A stretch of 64,000 nt of DNA, taken from an uncultured Oscillospiraceae bacterium (lineage in GTDB: Bacteria; Bacillota; Clostridia; Oscillospirales; Oscillospiraceae). The translations under genes and the position numbers were made by a program. The DNA lies in NCBI GenBank assembly GCA_934670025.1, contig CAKUOS010000004.1, forward strand, positions 1-64,000, written 5' to 3'. Under the pieces are notes generated by a model. The model did no database searches. It had not been told where the DNA came from and saw nothing but the letters and a program-made list of their open reading frames with translations. This document shows, piece after piece, positions 24,376 to 33,366 of this stretch (position 1 is its first letter; each line of letters opens with the position of its first letter).

Positions 24376-25349
24376 ACTGCGTCCTCCTGCTTCCGCTTCG
24401 GGTCGATGAGCAGGCACAGAAAGTCGGTGACGAGGATCGAGAGCACCATGATGCACGTCGTCACGAACAAAATGCCCTGCATGAGCGGGTAATCGAGCGT
24501 ATAGACCGCCTCGGTCAGAAGCGAGCCCATTCCGCCGATGGAGAAGATCTTCTCAATGACGACCGAGCCGCCCACGCACAGCGATACGCTCATGCCGAGC
24601 ATGGTGAGGAACGGCTGCGCGATCGTGCGCAGCAGATACGACCGGCGGATCATGCCGTCGGGAAGACCGCGCTGCTTCGCATAGAGGATATATTTTTCGT
24701 CCGACGCGCTGGCCGCCATATTGCGCACGAGCAGATACCGGCCCGGCAGCGCCGAGAGCGTCAGCGTCAGAACCGGCAGGAGAAGATGCAGAAGCCGGTC
24801 GAGGACGTAGCCCGCCGTGCCGCGCGCGGCGTCCGGGGAATTGAGCCCCGTATAGGGCAGGAGCTTCGTCTGAAAGCAGAACACGATCATCAGGCCCAGG
24901 CCGATGAGAAACGCCGGAACGGCGTTTAAGACGATCAGCGCCGTGGTGGAAAGCCGGTCGAAGCGGCTGTCCTTTTTATAGCCGCACCGCAGCCCCCAGA
25001 GAAGCCCGATCCCCGCCGAGAGCAGCACCGCCGGGACGGTAATTTGCAGCGTGTAGCCGAGCTTTTCGCCGATGAGCGACGCGACGGCGGCGTCCTTCTT
25101 ATAGGAATACCCCAGCGTCCCGTCCAGCAGCGAACGCAGATAATAGGAAAACTGCACCGCAAGCGGCTTGTTCAGGTGCAGCGCATCCTTGTAAAACGCC
25201 ACCTGTGCGGGCGTCATCTCCTGCTCGGAAAAGCCCGTCAGGTACGCCACCGGATCGCCCGGCAGCAGCCGCGGCAGGAAGAAATTGAGCGTCACGACGA
25301 GAAAGAAGCAGACGAGCGCCAGCAGCATATTCTTTTTGTAATCCTTCAC
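24372..25349 (-). CDS. Peptide/nickel-type ABC transporter permease, DppB-like
   Basis: The product is 325 residues from a GTG that overlaps the ATPase stop (GTGA), with GAGGTG upstream. A longer open frame upstream lies inside the ATPase genes and is not used. It has FFLPRLLPGDPVAYLTG as in DppB/OppB, and YILYAKQRGLPDGMIRRSYLLR as the EAA loop near the C-terminus. It pairs with the DppC-like permease. Confidence 0.88.
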   Translation of the reverse strand: MKDYKKNMLLALVCFFLVVTLNFFLPRLLPGDPVAYLTGFSEQEMTPAQVAFYKDALHLNKPLAVQFSYYLRSLLDGTLGYSYKKDAAVASLIGEKLGYTLQITVPAVLLSAGIGLLWGLRCGYKKDSRFDRLSTTALIVLNAVPAFLIGLGLMIVFCFQTKLLPYTGLNSPDAARGTAGYVLDRLLHLLLPVLTLTLSALPGRYLLVRNMAASASDEKYILYAKQRGLPDGMIRRSYLLRTIAQPFLTMLGMSVSLCVGGSVVIEKIFSIGGMGSLLTEAVYTLDYPLMQGILFVTTCIMVLSILVTDFLCLLIDPKRKQEDAV

Positions 25350-26026
25350 GCCCGCACCTCTTTCAGCCGGTGAGTTTCGTCGAATACAAAGACCGTGTCG
25401 CAGTAAAAGTCCGTCAGCTGCCGGTCGTGGCTGATGAACAGGACCGAGCCGCCGCGCGCGACCAGCTGCGCCCGGACCAGCGCGAGGAGGTTGGCCTGCG
25501 TCGACACGTCCAGCATCGACGTCGCCTCGTCCAGAATGAGCAGCTTCGGGCGCAGCAGCAGACACCGCGCCAGCGCCACGCGCTGCGCTTCGCCGCCGGA
25601 GATCTGCCGCGGCAGATGCGCGGGGATCCCGGGCGAGAGCTGCATCTGCGCCATCATATCGGCGATCAGCGTGTCCGCGGCCTGTCTGTTTTCGGCCAGA
25701 CGGTGATAGCGAATAAGCTCGCGCAGCCCTGCGCCGATCTTCTGCGACGGATCGAGCGAGGCATACGGCTGCTGATAGACCATCTGCACGGCAAGCCCGC
25801 GTTTGCGGTCGTAAGCCGTGTCCGCCGAGACGAGCAGCTGCCCGTCCAGAAAAATTTCGCCCGCGTCGGGCGCGCACACGCCGCACAGGAGCTTTGCCAG
25901 CGTGGATTTTCCGATGCCGCTGGCGCCGAACACGCCGATGATCCGCCCGTCCGGGATCGCCAGCGAGACGTCCTGCAAAACGGGCCGGGATCCGAATGAT
26001 TTGCGGCAGTTTCTGATCTCAATCAT
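25346..26026 (-). CDS. Peptide/nickel-type ABC transporter ATPase, DppF-like (short)
   Basis: The product is 226 residues from the ATG at 26026, which overlaps the preceding ATPase stop by 8 bases. Walker A is FGASGIGKST, signature ISGGEAQR, Walker B LLILDEATSMLD and H-loop FISHD. It lacks the C-terminal cysteine-rich oligopeptide extension found in its partner and is shorter than standard DppF, closer to NikE-like forms. Confidence 0.88.
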   Translation of the reverse strand: MIEIRNCRKSFGSRPVLQDVSLAIPDGRIIGVFGASGIGKSTLAKLLCGVCAPDAGEIFLDGQLLVSADTAYDRKRGLAVQMVYQQPYASLDPSQKIGAGLRELIRYHRLAENRQAADTLIADMMAQMQLSPGIPAHLPRQISGGEAQRVALARCLLLRPKLLILDEATSMLDVSTQANLLALVRAQLVARGGSVLFISHDRQLTDFYCDTVFVFDETHRLKEVRA

Positions 26027-26945
26027 GGCAGCACCACCATTGCGTATTGCCGTCCGTGCGGCACTGGAGCGCGCCGCGCAGGCACGCGCCGTCCGCCTCC
26101 GGGCAGCGGGCGTAAAACGGACAGTCGCCTGCGGCCGCGCGCAGCACGGGCGACGGCTGCATCCCGCTTTCGACCTGCGCGGCCAGCAGCGCCTTTGTGT
26201 ACGGATGGCGCGGTCGGCACAGCACGCGCGCCGACGCGCCCGTCTCCAGCACGCGGCCGCGGCATAAGACCGCCACGCGGCTGCAAAGCGCGGCGACGGA
26301 GATATCGTGTGTGATGATGAGCTTCGCCGTGTCCGGGAAGAGCGTCTGCAAAAGCGCAAAAAACTGCGCCTTGCCGGCCGCGTCGAGGCCGTTGGTCGGC
26401 TCGTCGGCGATGAGCAGCTGCGCCGGCGCGCACGCGGCCAGCGCGATGGTCACGCGCTGCGCCATGCCGCCCGAGAGGCGGAAGGGGTATTGATCCAGCA
26501 CGGCCTCCGGTGCGTCGAAGCCCGCCGCGCGCAGCTTTTCCGCGGCCTGCGCGGGAAGCTCCCGCCGGGGAACGCCGCGCTTTTTAAGGCTGTCGTACAG
26601 ATGCGCGCGCACCGTGCGCGCCGGCAGCAGGCATTCCGCGCCGTTCTGCGGGATATAGACGATCCGATCGCCGCGCAGCGGCCGCAGCTGCGCCTCATCC
26701 GCAAGCGTCCGGCCGTTCAGACGGATAAGGCCGCCCTGCATCCGCACGTTCGCGGGCAGAAGCCCCAGCACGGACAGCGCCAGCATCGTCTTGCCCGAGC
26801 CTGTCTCGCCGATGACGGCCAGCCGGTCGCCGGGCTGCATCGAGAACGAAACGTCCCGCAGCAGCACGCGCGTGCCGTGCGCCAGCGCAGCCGTGATCGT
26901 GCCGCTTTCATAGACAAACAGCGGCTGCGGGGTATCGGTGTGCAT
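26019..26945 (-). CDS. Peptide/nickel-type ABC transporter ATPase, DppD-like
   Basis: The product is 308 residues. Walker A is GETGSGKTM, signature LSGGMAQR, Walker B LLIADEPTNGLD and H-loop IITHD. The C-terminus carries the oligopeptide-transporter extension with a cysteine cluster (CPFYARCPEADGACLRG, then C and CC near the end), which in related ATPases can hold an iron-sulfur cluster. It is the first gene of the transport operon and lies behind the conserved promoter block at 26978-27029. Confidence 0.9.
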   Translation of the reverse strand: MHTDTPQPLFVYESGTITAALAHGTRVLLRDVSFSMQPGDRLAVIGETGSGKTMLALSVLGLLPANVRMQGGLIRLNGRTLADEAQLRPLRGDRIVYIPQNGAECLLPARTVRAHLYDSLKKRGVPRRELPAQAAEKLRAAGFDAPEAVLDQYPFRLSGGMAQRVTIALAACAPAQLLIADEPTNGLDAAGKAQFFALLQTLFPDTAKLIITHDISVAALCSRVAVLCRGRVLETGASARVLCRPRHPYTKALLAAQVESGMQPSPVLRAAAGDCPFYARCPEADGACLRGALQCRTDGNTQWWCCHD

Positions 26946-26977
26946 CGGCTGCGCCTCCTTTTCCGGATATTTTGTCT

Positions 26978-27029
26978 ATTGTACCGTATCCGGGCGGCGC
27001 GCGTAACCCTCCCGGGGGGATGGAATTTG
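26978..27029 (-). promoter_or_regulatory. Promoter with shared upstream block (transport operon)
   Basis: On the minus strand the block starts CAAATTCCATCCCCC, runs through TTACGC (-35 position), 17 bases and TACAAT (26983-26978). It aligns without gaps with 28842-28791 upstream of the binding-protein gene, 43 of 52 bases identical by eye. The first 22 bases lie just upstream of the weak -35 box, the usual place for an activator. Confidence 0.7.
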
Positions 27030-27031
27030 AC

Positions 27032-27068
27032 AAAAAAGCGGAGATCTCTTCAAAGATCTCCGCTTTTT
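27032..27068 (-). terminator. Terminator of binding-protein gene
   Basis: AAAAAGCGGAGATCT pairs with AGATCTCCGCTTTTT around CTTCAA, 14 bases past the stop at 27082. The T-run follows on the minus strand. It separates the binding-protein transcript from the transport operon. Confidence 0.85.
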
Positions 27069-27081
27069 GCCGGATAAAGGC

Positions 27082-28758
27082 TTATTTCGCCGTGATCGTG
27101 AACCACGTCTGTGCATTGTTGAGCCCGAACACCGCGTCGACGGTGAAATTCTCATACGCCGCGCTGTGAACAAGGATCTGGCTGTCCCAGTAGAGCGCGA
27201 TGAGCGGCGTGTGCGCGGCGTACCAGTCTTGCAGCGTACCGGCCGCGGCCGTATAGTCCTCCACGGTCTTCGCCTCGTTCATGTCCGCGAGGATGGACTG
27301 GAATTCTGCGTCGAACACCTGGCAGCCGCCCTGCACGGGGTGCGTGCCGTCGACGTAGATGGAGGCCAGACCGTTCTTCATGCCCATGCCGGCGGCGGTG
27401 AAGCCGTAGATCGCGGCTTCCATCGTGATGTTGTTTTCGGAGAATTTATTGCTGGTCCTGGCGTTGTAGCTGTCCGCGTCCAGTGTTTCCAGATTGACCT
27501 GAATGCCGAACTGCTCAAGCTGCGTCTTGACAAGCTCGGCGTAGCCGACGTGCGCCTCCTTCGATGCGTTGCAGGTGAGGGTAAACGCGCAGATCTCGCC
27601 TTCCGCATTCACATAAAAGCCGTCCGCATTCTTTTCCGTATACCCTGCATCCGCCATATACTGCGCGGCCTTGTCCAGATCCTGCCCGAGCGCCTCGGTG
27701 TCCTTGTAGCCGACGGTCACGGGCGGCACGAAGCCGCGGTTGGGGTTCTGGGCATAGGCGCTGCCGAAGACGGTGCGGAAGCTGTCGTAATCCAGCGCGT
27801 AGGAGACGGCCAGACGGAGATTTTCGTCCGCGAACGGGCCGTTTGCATTGTTGAACGCCAGCACGGCCGGGGCGTTTGCCGCCGCGACGGATTCGAGCGC
27901 CAGCGTATCGCTTGCCGCCAGCACGTCCTGATACGAACCGGATACGCCCGCGGAATAGCTCCACGTCATGTCCAGATCGCCGCTTTGCAGCGCCAGATAC
28001 ATCGTGTCCTCGTTGCCGAACAGGCGGAAGACGATCCTGCCGACGTTCGGGGTCCGCGGATAGTAGAGGTTCGGAACGAAGGTGAGCGTCCCGGCCTCCT
28101 TGTTGAAGCTCTCGAGCACATACGGCCCGCAGGTCACGCGGGCTTCGTCGTCCGTGACGGATGCCTTCTCTTCGTAGATGTGCTTCGGCATGACGCGGAA
28201 GGAGGTCATGTTGGAAAGCTCGCGCACATTGGGCGCGTTCAGCGTCAGGGAGATGGACAGTTCGTTGTCGGAGAGTGCATAGGACGCATACTTTGCCTCC
28301 GTGACCTTGCCGTCGGCGTTCGTCTGCGGGACGAAGTTCGCGCTGCCGTTCGCGTCGTCGTATTGGAGCGTAAAGAGGATATCCGCCGCCGTGACCGGCT
28401 TGCCGTCCGACCAGATCATGCCCGGTTCGATGGTGTAGACCCACGTGACGGAATCTTCCGTTTCGTAGGAAGCAAGCAGCGGGTGATAATTGCCCTCCGC
28501 GTCCTGCCGGACGAGCGGCAGCTCGCTCACGCCGGCGGCGAGCATATCGTAGTTGTATTCGCCGAACGTCGCCGTCTCAATGGCGGCCATCGTGCCGATG
28601 GTGAGCTGTTCGACGGGCCAGGAGGACGCTTCCGCTTCGGACGCGGCTTCGGCTTCGGCAGCCGGCGCGGCGGGCGTGACCGGCGCGGCGGGCGCACTGC
28701 ACGCGCTCAGCGCGAGGACGAGGCTCAGACAGAGCAGGACGATCAGATATTTTTTCAT
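27082..28758 (-). CDS. Peptide/nickel-type solute-binding lipoprotein (SBP_bac_5)
   Basis: The product is 558 residues. I start at MKKYLIVLLC (AGGAG at spacing 8); an upstream in-frame ATG has no such site. LALSACS is the lipobox. Features of the family include WVYTIEPGMIWSDGKPVTAADI near residue 130 (the DG.P.TA.D signature) and ALDYDSFRTVFG in the C-terminal lobe. It delivers its ligand to the DppBC-like permeases encoded just downstream. It has its own terminator and a promoter resembling that of the transport operon, so it is likely made in excess. Confidence 0.9.
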   Translation of the reverse strand: MKKYLIVLLCLSLVLALSACSAPAAPVTPAAPAAEAEAASEAEASSWPVEQLTIGTMAAIETATFGEYNYDMLAAGVSELPLVRQDAEGNYHPLLASYETEDSVTWVYTIEPGMIWSDGKPVTAADILFTLQYDDANGSANFVPQTNADGKVTEAKYASYALSDNELSISLTLNAPNVRELSNMTSFRVMPKHIYEEKASVTDDEARVTCGPYVLESFNKEAGTLTFVPNLYYPRTPNVGRIVFRLFGNEDTMYLALQSGDLDMTWSYSAGVSGSYQDVLAASDTLALESVAAANAPAVLAFNNANGPFADENLRLAVSYALDYDSFRTVFGSAYAQNPNRGFVPPVTVGYKDTEALGQDLDKAAQYMADAGYTEKNADGFYVNAEGEICAFTLTCNASKEAHVGYAELVKTQLEQFGIQVNLETLDADSYNARTSNKFSENNITMEAAIYGFTAAGMGMKNGLASIYVDGTHPVQGGCQVFDAEFQSILADMNEAKTVEDYTAAAGTLQDWYAAHTPLIALYWDSQILVHSAAYENFTVDAVFGLNNAQTWFTITAK

Positions 28759-28790
28759 GTGGACGCTCCTTTGTGTCGGATTCTGCAACA

Positions 28791-28842
28791 AGCATACCAT
28801 ATCCTGCCGGTGCGCGGAAGCCTCCCCGGGGGATGGAATTTG
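28791..28842 (-). promoter_or_regulatory. Promoter with shared upstream block (binding protein)
   Basis: On the minus strand: CAAATTCCATCCCCC..., TTCCGC at the -35 position, 17 bases, TATGCT (28796-28791). It is the second copy of the block at 26978-27029 and sits between this gene and the divergent response-regulator gene. Both core boxes are weak, which fits an activator-dependent promoter. Confidence 0.7.
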
Positions 28843-28894
28843 CGGGCTTTTCGCCGCGCGGAACGCGCAAAATGCGGGAAAATCGAAATAATCC

Positions 28895-28923
28895 TTTTAA
28901 ACGCTGGAAAAGAATGATACAAT
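28895..28923 (+). promoter_or_regulatory. Promoter of the two-component/sugar sensor operon
   Basis: TTTTAA, 17 bases, TACAAT (28918-28923), about 20 bases before the TTG start at 28943. Confidence 0.5.
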
Positions 28924-28942
28924 GACGAAGAGGTGATCCGAA

Positions 28943-30562
28943 TTGCTGAAGGTTTTTCTGGTGGAAGACGAGTGCGTCGTGCGCGAGGGTCTGCGCGACT
29001 GCATCGACTGGACAAGATACGGCTTCGAATTCTGCGGCGACGCGCCCGACGGCGAGCTTGCCCTGCCGCAGATCCGCAAGCTGCGCCCCGACATTCTCAT
29101 CACAGACATCAAAATGCCGTTTATGGACGGACTGGCGCTCAGCCGGCTCGTCTGCGCGGAGCTCCCGGAGACAAAGATCATTCTCATCAGCGGCCATAAC
29201 GATTTTGAATTTGCGCAGGAGGCCATCGAGATCGGCGTGGAGCAGTATCTGCTCAAGCCCGTGACAAAGGCGTCGCTGCTGAAAACGCTGGAGGACGTCA
29301 GCCGAAAGATCGACGAAGAGCGCGAACAGAAGGCGTATCTGCGCCAGTTCCGCCAGGAAGGGCAGGAATACGAGCAGTATGCCCGCCGCAAGTTCTTCGA
29401 GCAGATCACGTCCGGGTCGCTGCGTGTGTCGGAAATTTACGAGCAGGCGAAGAAATTGCAGATCGACATCGACGCCGAGGGCTATACCGTCATTCTGCTC
29501 ACGCTGCAAAGCAGGGGCGTGGCGGAGTATTCCCAGACGCTGGCCGAACGGCTGGAGGAGCTGATGGCGTATCTGCTGCGCTACGGCGAATATCTGCTGT
29601 TCCGCTGCAACCTGATGACCTATTGCGTCATCGTAAAGGGCGGCGGCGCGGAGCTTGACGGAGCGGTAAAGCGGTGTCTGGAAAACATCAGCCGCCGCTG
29701 CGCGGGCGACGACGCGCTCGGCTGGTACGCAGCGGTGAGCGAGCCGGTCGCGCGCCTGAGCGAGCTGCCCGGCTGCTACGCCCGGGCGCACACGATCCTC
29801 TCTTACCGGCATCTGCTGCCCGACCGGCACGTGCTGACGGCCGACGTGCTGCAAAAACCGCAGCGCGGCAGTCTGTCGGAGCTGGACGCGGTCGACGCAA
29901 GCAAGGCCGACCCCGCCATCATCCGCAATTTCCTGCAAACCGGTATGCGCGAGGAGATCCCGGATTTCGTATCGGAGTATCTCGCGTCCTTCGGAAACAC
30001 GCTCGATTCCATGCTGTTTCGGCAGTACGTGCTGCTGGAGCTGCGCTTCAGCGCCATCCGCGCGGCCAAGAGCTTCGGCTATTCACAGGAGGAGTTCCTG
30101 CGGCCGCTGGGATCGGGGCAGACGCTCACGGCGGACGTCGACCGCGAGACGCTGCAAAAAAGCTGCACGGTGCTTCTGCGCCGGGCCATTGACCTGCGCG
30201 AGGAGGAATCCGGGAATCAGTATAAATCCATGCTCAAACGCGCGCTGCGCTACATCGACCAGCACTATGCCGACGAGGACCTGTCGCTCAATTCCGTGGC
30301 GAAGGCCGCCAACATCAGCCCGAACTATTTTTCCGGCGTCTTCAGTCAGGAGATGGGCCAGACGTTCGTCGAGTATCTGACGGAAAAGCGGATGGCGCGC
30401 GCGAAGGAGCTGCTGCGCTACTCCGGAAAGCGTTCGAGCGAGGTGGCCTACGAGGTCGGCTACCGCGATCCGCGCTATTTCAGCTTCCTGTTCAAAAAGA
30501 CGCTGGGCTGTACGCCGAGCAGCTACCGCGCGGGAAAGGAAGACGGCCATGAGGAGAAGTGA
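28943..30562 (+). CDS. YesN-type response regulator with AraC HTH
   Basis: The product is 539 residues from a TTG start with GAGGTG upstream. Residues 1-120 are a receiver domain with Asp55 (ILITDIKMPFMDG) as the phosphoacceptor and Lys near 105 (LLKPVTK). A helical middle follows. Residues about 435-535 are an AraC/XylS double HTH (LSLNSVAKAANISPNYFSGV and SSEVAYEVGYRDPRYFSFLF). It overlaps the histidine kinase gene. In Clostridia such regulators control sugar ABC transporters or other importers. Confidence 0.92.
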   Translation: MLKVFLVEDECVVREGLRDCIDWTRYGFEFCGDAPDGELALPQIRKLRPDILITDIKMPFMDGLALSRLVCAELPETKIILISGHNDFEFAQEAIEIGVEQYLLKPVTKASLLKTLEDVSRKIDEEREQKAYLRQFRQEGQEYEQYARRKFFEQITSGSLRVSEIYEQAKKLQIDIDAEGYTVILLTLQSRGVAEYSQTLAERLEELMAYLLRYGEYLLFRCNLMTYCVIVKGGGAELDGAVKRCLENISRRCAGDDALGWYAAVSEPVARLSELPGCYARAHTILSYRHLLPDRHVLTADVLQKPQRGSLSELDAVDASKADPAIIRNFLQTGMREEIPDFVSEYLASFGNTLDSMLFRQYVLLELRFSAIRAAKSFGYSQEEFLRPLGSGQTLTADVDRETLQKSCTVLLRRAIDLREEESGNQYKSMLKRALRYIDQHYADEDLSLNSVAKAANISPNYFSGVFSQEMGQTFVEYLTEKRMARAKELLRYSGKRSSEVAYEVGYRDPRYFSFLFKKTLGCTPSSYRAGKEDGHEEK

Positions 30563-31970
30563 GGCGCATCCGTCGCTGGACGGAAAGCTGCGGCGGCTGC
30601 TGTGGAGTATGCTGGCGCTGGTGTGCGTGGTCCTGACCGCGACGCTGGCCGTGCTGCTGCTGCACAACCGGCAGTATTCCGCCGTCACGGCCAATATCGT
30701 CCGCGCCTCCCAGTTCAACCAGAATTTCAAAGAAGACGTCGACCTCAAAATGTATTATTACGTCATCGACAGCAGCTACGGCGAGACGCTGCCGTTACAG
30801 GAGGTCGACGAGGCGAGGGCGCTTGCGCAGGAGCTGCTCGACGGCACGCAGGACCGGCAGAGCCGCAAGGCGATCACCAGCGCGATCGACCTGTGCGAAA
30901 ATCTGCGCGAGCGCATCCTGCAAATCACTGCGACCGAGGGCTATGACGCGCGCATGGAGCAGCTGGAGACGAACGTCTACATCCTGACGGAGCTGATCCA
31001 GCAGTATTTCTATACGTATCTGTATCACGAGGCGGGATATCTGGACTCCTTGCAGGCGGCGCTGACCGCGCGGCTCTGGCTGGAGCTGGGTCTGGTCGCC
31101 GTGGGCGCTCTGGTGCTCGTGGTCGTGCTCATGCGCCGCTCCGCGGCCATCAGCCGCAGCATCACGCAGCCGATCTATGCCCTGCGCGAACGCGCGCAGT
31201 CGATCGGCCGGGGCGATCTTGCCGCGCGCGAGCCTGTCGTGGCCGAGGATGAGACGTTGCAGGCGCTCAGCAGCAGTCTCGAGCAGATGGCGCAGCATTT
31301 GCAGCAGCAGATGGCGCTCAACCGGCTCGAGCAGGACAAGCTCCGCGCGATGGAGCTGGCGCTTTTGCAGTCACAGATCAACCCGCATTTCCTTTATAAT
31401 ACGCTCGATACCATCATCTGGCTCGTGGAGACGGGAAAAAACGAACAGGCCGTCGAGATGGTCACGAGTCTTTCGAATTTCTTCCGCAGCTCGCTGAGCA
31501 AGGGCCGCGACATCATCACCCTGGGCGAGGAGGAGGTCCACGTGCGCAGCTATCTGGAGATCCAGCAGGTGCGCTACCGGGATATCCTGCGCTATGAGAT
31601 CCACGTCTGCCCGGAGCTGCGCGGGTGCCTGCTGCCGAAGCTCACCTTGCAGCCGCTGGTGGAGAATGCGCTCTACCACGGCATCAAGCTGCGCCGCGGC
31701 ATGGGCTGCATCCTTGTCGACGCCGCGCAGGAGGATGGCCGCGTCCGCATCGTCGTGCGCGACGACGGCGCGGGCATGACGCCCGAGCGGCTGCATCAGC
31801 TGCGGCAGAGTCTCGATACGGAGGAGCAGATCGGCTTCGGCCTGCGGACGGTCTACCGGCGGCTGCAGCTTTTATACGGGGAGCAGTGCTCCATGGAACT
31901 GGAAAGCGCGCCGGGCGCCGGTACGACAGTCACGCTGCGCATTCCGGTCAGAAAGGAGGCGGAGGCGTGA
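30549..31970 (+). CDS. YesM/LytS-type sensor histidine kinase
   Basis: The product is 473 residues. There are two membrane spans (about 18-38 and 176-196) around a 135-residue helical sensor region, then HAMP (197-250). The phosphoacceptor is His280 in QSQINPHFLYN, and the HATPase has N-box LVENALYHGIKL and G-boxes DDGAGM and GFGLRT. The short helical ectodomain is the type that docks on a separate sugar-binding protein, and the following gene encodes one. The end overlaps that gene (GTGA). Confidence 0.92.
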   Translation: MRRSEAHPSLDGKLRRLLWSMLALVCVVLTATLAVLLLHNRQYSAVTANIVRASQFNQNFKEDVDLKMYYYVIDSSYGETLPLQEVDEARALAQELLDGTQDRQSRKAITSAIDLCENLRERILQITATEGYDARMEQLETNVYILTELIQQYFYTYLYHEAGYLDSLQAALTARLWLELGLVAVGALVLVVVLMRRSAAISRSITQPIYALRERAQSIGRGDLAAREPVVAEDETLQALSSSLEQMAQHLQQQMALNRLEQDKLRAMELALLQSQINPHFLYNTLDTIIWLVETGKNEQAVEMVTSLSNFFRSSLSKGRDIITLGEEEVHVRSYLEIQQVRYRDILRYEIHVCPELRGCLLPKLTLQPLVENALYHGIKLRRGMGCILVDAAQEDGRVRIVVRDDGAGMTPERLHQLRQSLDTEEQIGFGLRTVYRRLQLLYGEQCSMELESAPGAGTTVTLRIPVRKEAEA

Positions 31971-32956
31971 AACGTCTGACACTTCTGGTCTGCGCGCTGG
32001 CGCTGCTGGCGCTGAGCGGCTGCGCGTCCCACGCCGGGCAGACGGTGCAGGAGCAGCCTGCGCTCATCACCGTCGGCTTTTCGCAGGTCGGCGCGGAGTC
32101 GGACTGGCGCGTGGCGAACACCGAGTCCATGCGCGAGAGTCTGAGCGAGGAAAACGGCTTTGAGCTGCTGTTCGACAACGCCCGGCAGAAGCAGGAAAAC
32201 CAGTTCAAGGCCATCCGCACCTTCATCCAGCAGGACGTGGACTATATCGTCCTCGCGCCGGTCACGGAAACGGGCTGGGAGAGCGTTCTGGAGGAGGCGC
32301 GCGCGGCCGGGATCCCGGTCATCATCGTCGACCGGCAGGTGGAGGTGGACGATCCGTCACTCTATACGAGCTGGGTCGGCTCCGACTTCAGAAAGACCGC
32401 CGACGAGGCCGTCGCGTGGCTGGCAGACGAGCTGGACGCGCGCGAAGACACGGACGCGGCGGTGCAGATCCTGCATTTACAGGGGACGCCCGGCTCCACG
32501 GCGCAGCTCCAGCGCAGCGCCGCGCTGGAGGCCGGCGCGGCCAGACACCCGGACTGGACGATCGCCGCGCAGCTCAACGGCGATTTCACGCAGGCCAAGG
32601 CGTATGAGGTAACGCTCGACTATCTGCGCAGCAGCCCTGTCCCGGATGTGGTCTACTGCGAGAACGACAATATGTGCTTCGGCGTCATGCAGGCGATGGA
32701 CGAGCTGGGGATCGCCTATGGGACCGGCGGCGTGACGCTCATCTCCTTTGACGCGGTGCGCACGGCGCTTTCCTACTGCAAGGACGGGAAGATCGACCTG
32801 TGCGCCGAGTGCAATCCGCTCCACGGGCCGCGCGTGCGCGCGATCATCGAGCAGCTCGAATGCGGCGAGGTCCCGGAAAAGCGCTCCTACGTTCCGGAGC
32901 GGATCTTTACAGCCGGGCAGATCACCGACGAGCTGCTGGAAAGCCGCGTGTATTAA
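31967..32956 (+). CDS. YtfQ-like sugar-binding lipoprotein, probable sensor subunit
   Basis: The product is 329 residues, starting at a GTG that overlaps the kinase stop, behind AAAGGAGGCGGAGG. LLALSGCAS is the lipobox. The type I periplasmic-binding fold is close to the furanose binder YtfQ (ITVGFSQVGAESDWRVANTE, ARQKQENQFKAIRTF, VLAPVTETGWESVLEEA, IPVIIVDRQV). No permease or ATPase follows it; it ends its operon. By analogy with XylFII-LytS-YesN of Clostridium, it may be the sugar-sensing partner of the kinase rather than a transport component. Confidence 0.88.
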   Translation: MKRLTLLVCALALLALSGCASHAGQTVQEQPALITVGFSQVGAESDWRVANTESMRESLSEENGFELLFDNARQKQENQFKAIRTFIQQDVDYIVLAPVTETGWESVLEEARAAGIPVIIVDRQVEVDDPSLYTSWVGSDFRKTADEAVAWLADELDAREDTDAAVQILHLQGTPGSTAQLQRSAALEAGAARHPDWTIAAQLNGDFTQAKAYEVTLDYLRSSPVPDVVYCENDNMCFGVMQAMDELGIAYGTGGVTLISFDAVRTALSYCKDGKIDLCAECNPLHGPRVRAIIEQLECGEVPEKRSYVPERIFTAGQITDELLESRVY

Positions 32957-32993
32957 AAAGCAGCGTGCATCCAAAGGGATGCACGCTGCTTTT
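32956..32993 (+). terminator. Terminator of sensor operon, first copy of a duplicated hairpin
   Basis: AGCAGCGTGCATCC pairs with GGATGCACGCTGCT around AAAG, followed by TTTT. An identical stem-loop is found at 33367-33404. Confidence 0.85.
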
Positions 32994-33177
32994 GCGTCCG
33001 GGTCGTCTCTGCGCCCGCAGGCGCACGTTACAGGTTTTTGAGCACCGATTCAGCCGTCACCAACAATGACGGGCTCTTTCGGCAGCCATTCATAGATAGG
33101 CAAAAGGAGCGGTCTGAGAAGACCGTCCCGTTTTTGAGCAGATACGTGACGGCGGTTTCTGAGTAAAAGCGTCCTTT

Positions 33178-33311
33178 TCTTCCATATCTTTTCCCACGCG
33201 AGGGAAAAGATATGGCCGTCGGAGACACAGGCCGATGTGTACCCGTAAAGGGCAGGCCGCATCCGTAAGGCAGCATAGCTGCCAACGACTACGCTCGGCA
33301 TCGGCCCCTAC
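33178..33311. repeat. Intergenic hairpin and chromosomal repeat
   Basis: The hairpin CCATATCTTTTCCC/GGGAAAAGATATGG lies near 33182-33215. Downstream, the 52-base unit at 33260-33311 matches 45591-45642 at 50 of 52 positions. The whole 32994-33366 stretch has no convincing gene. Confidence 0.7.
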
Positions 33312-33366
33312 AAAATTGCGCGCATTTCAACGTGCTTCTGAAAGAGGAGGACTTGCCTGAAATGCG

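Noticed and set aside
25350..25886. N-terminal extension of the DppB-like permease
   Set aside because: The added residues are an out-of-frame reading of the ATPase gene. The GTG at 25349 has a ribosome site and the normal DppB start.
33050..33301. Short minus-strand frames starting MPSVVVGSYAALRM, also seen at 45327-45632
   Set aside because: They are translations of the dispersed 52-base repeat; the same peptide start appears wherever the repeat occurs, so it is not a gene.
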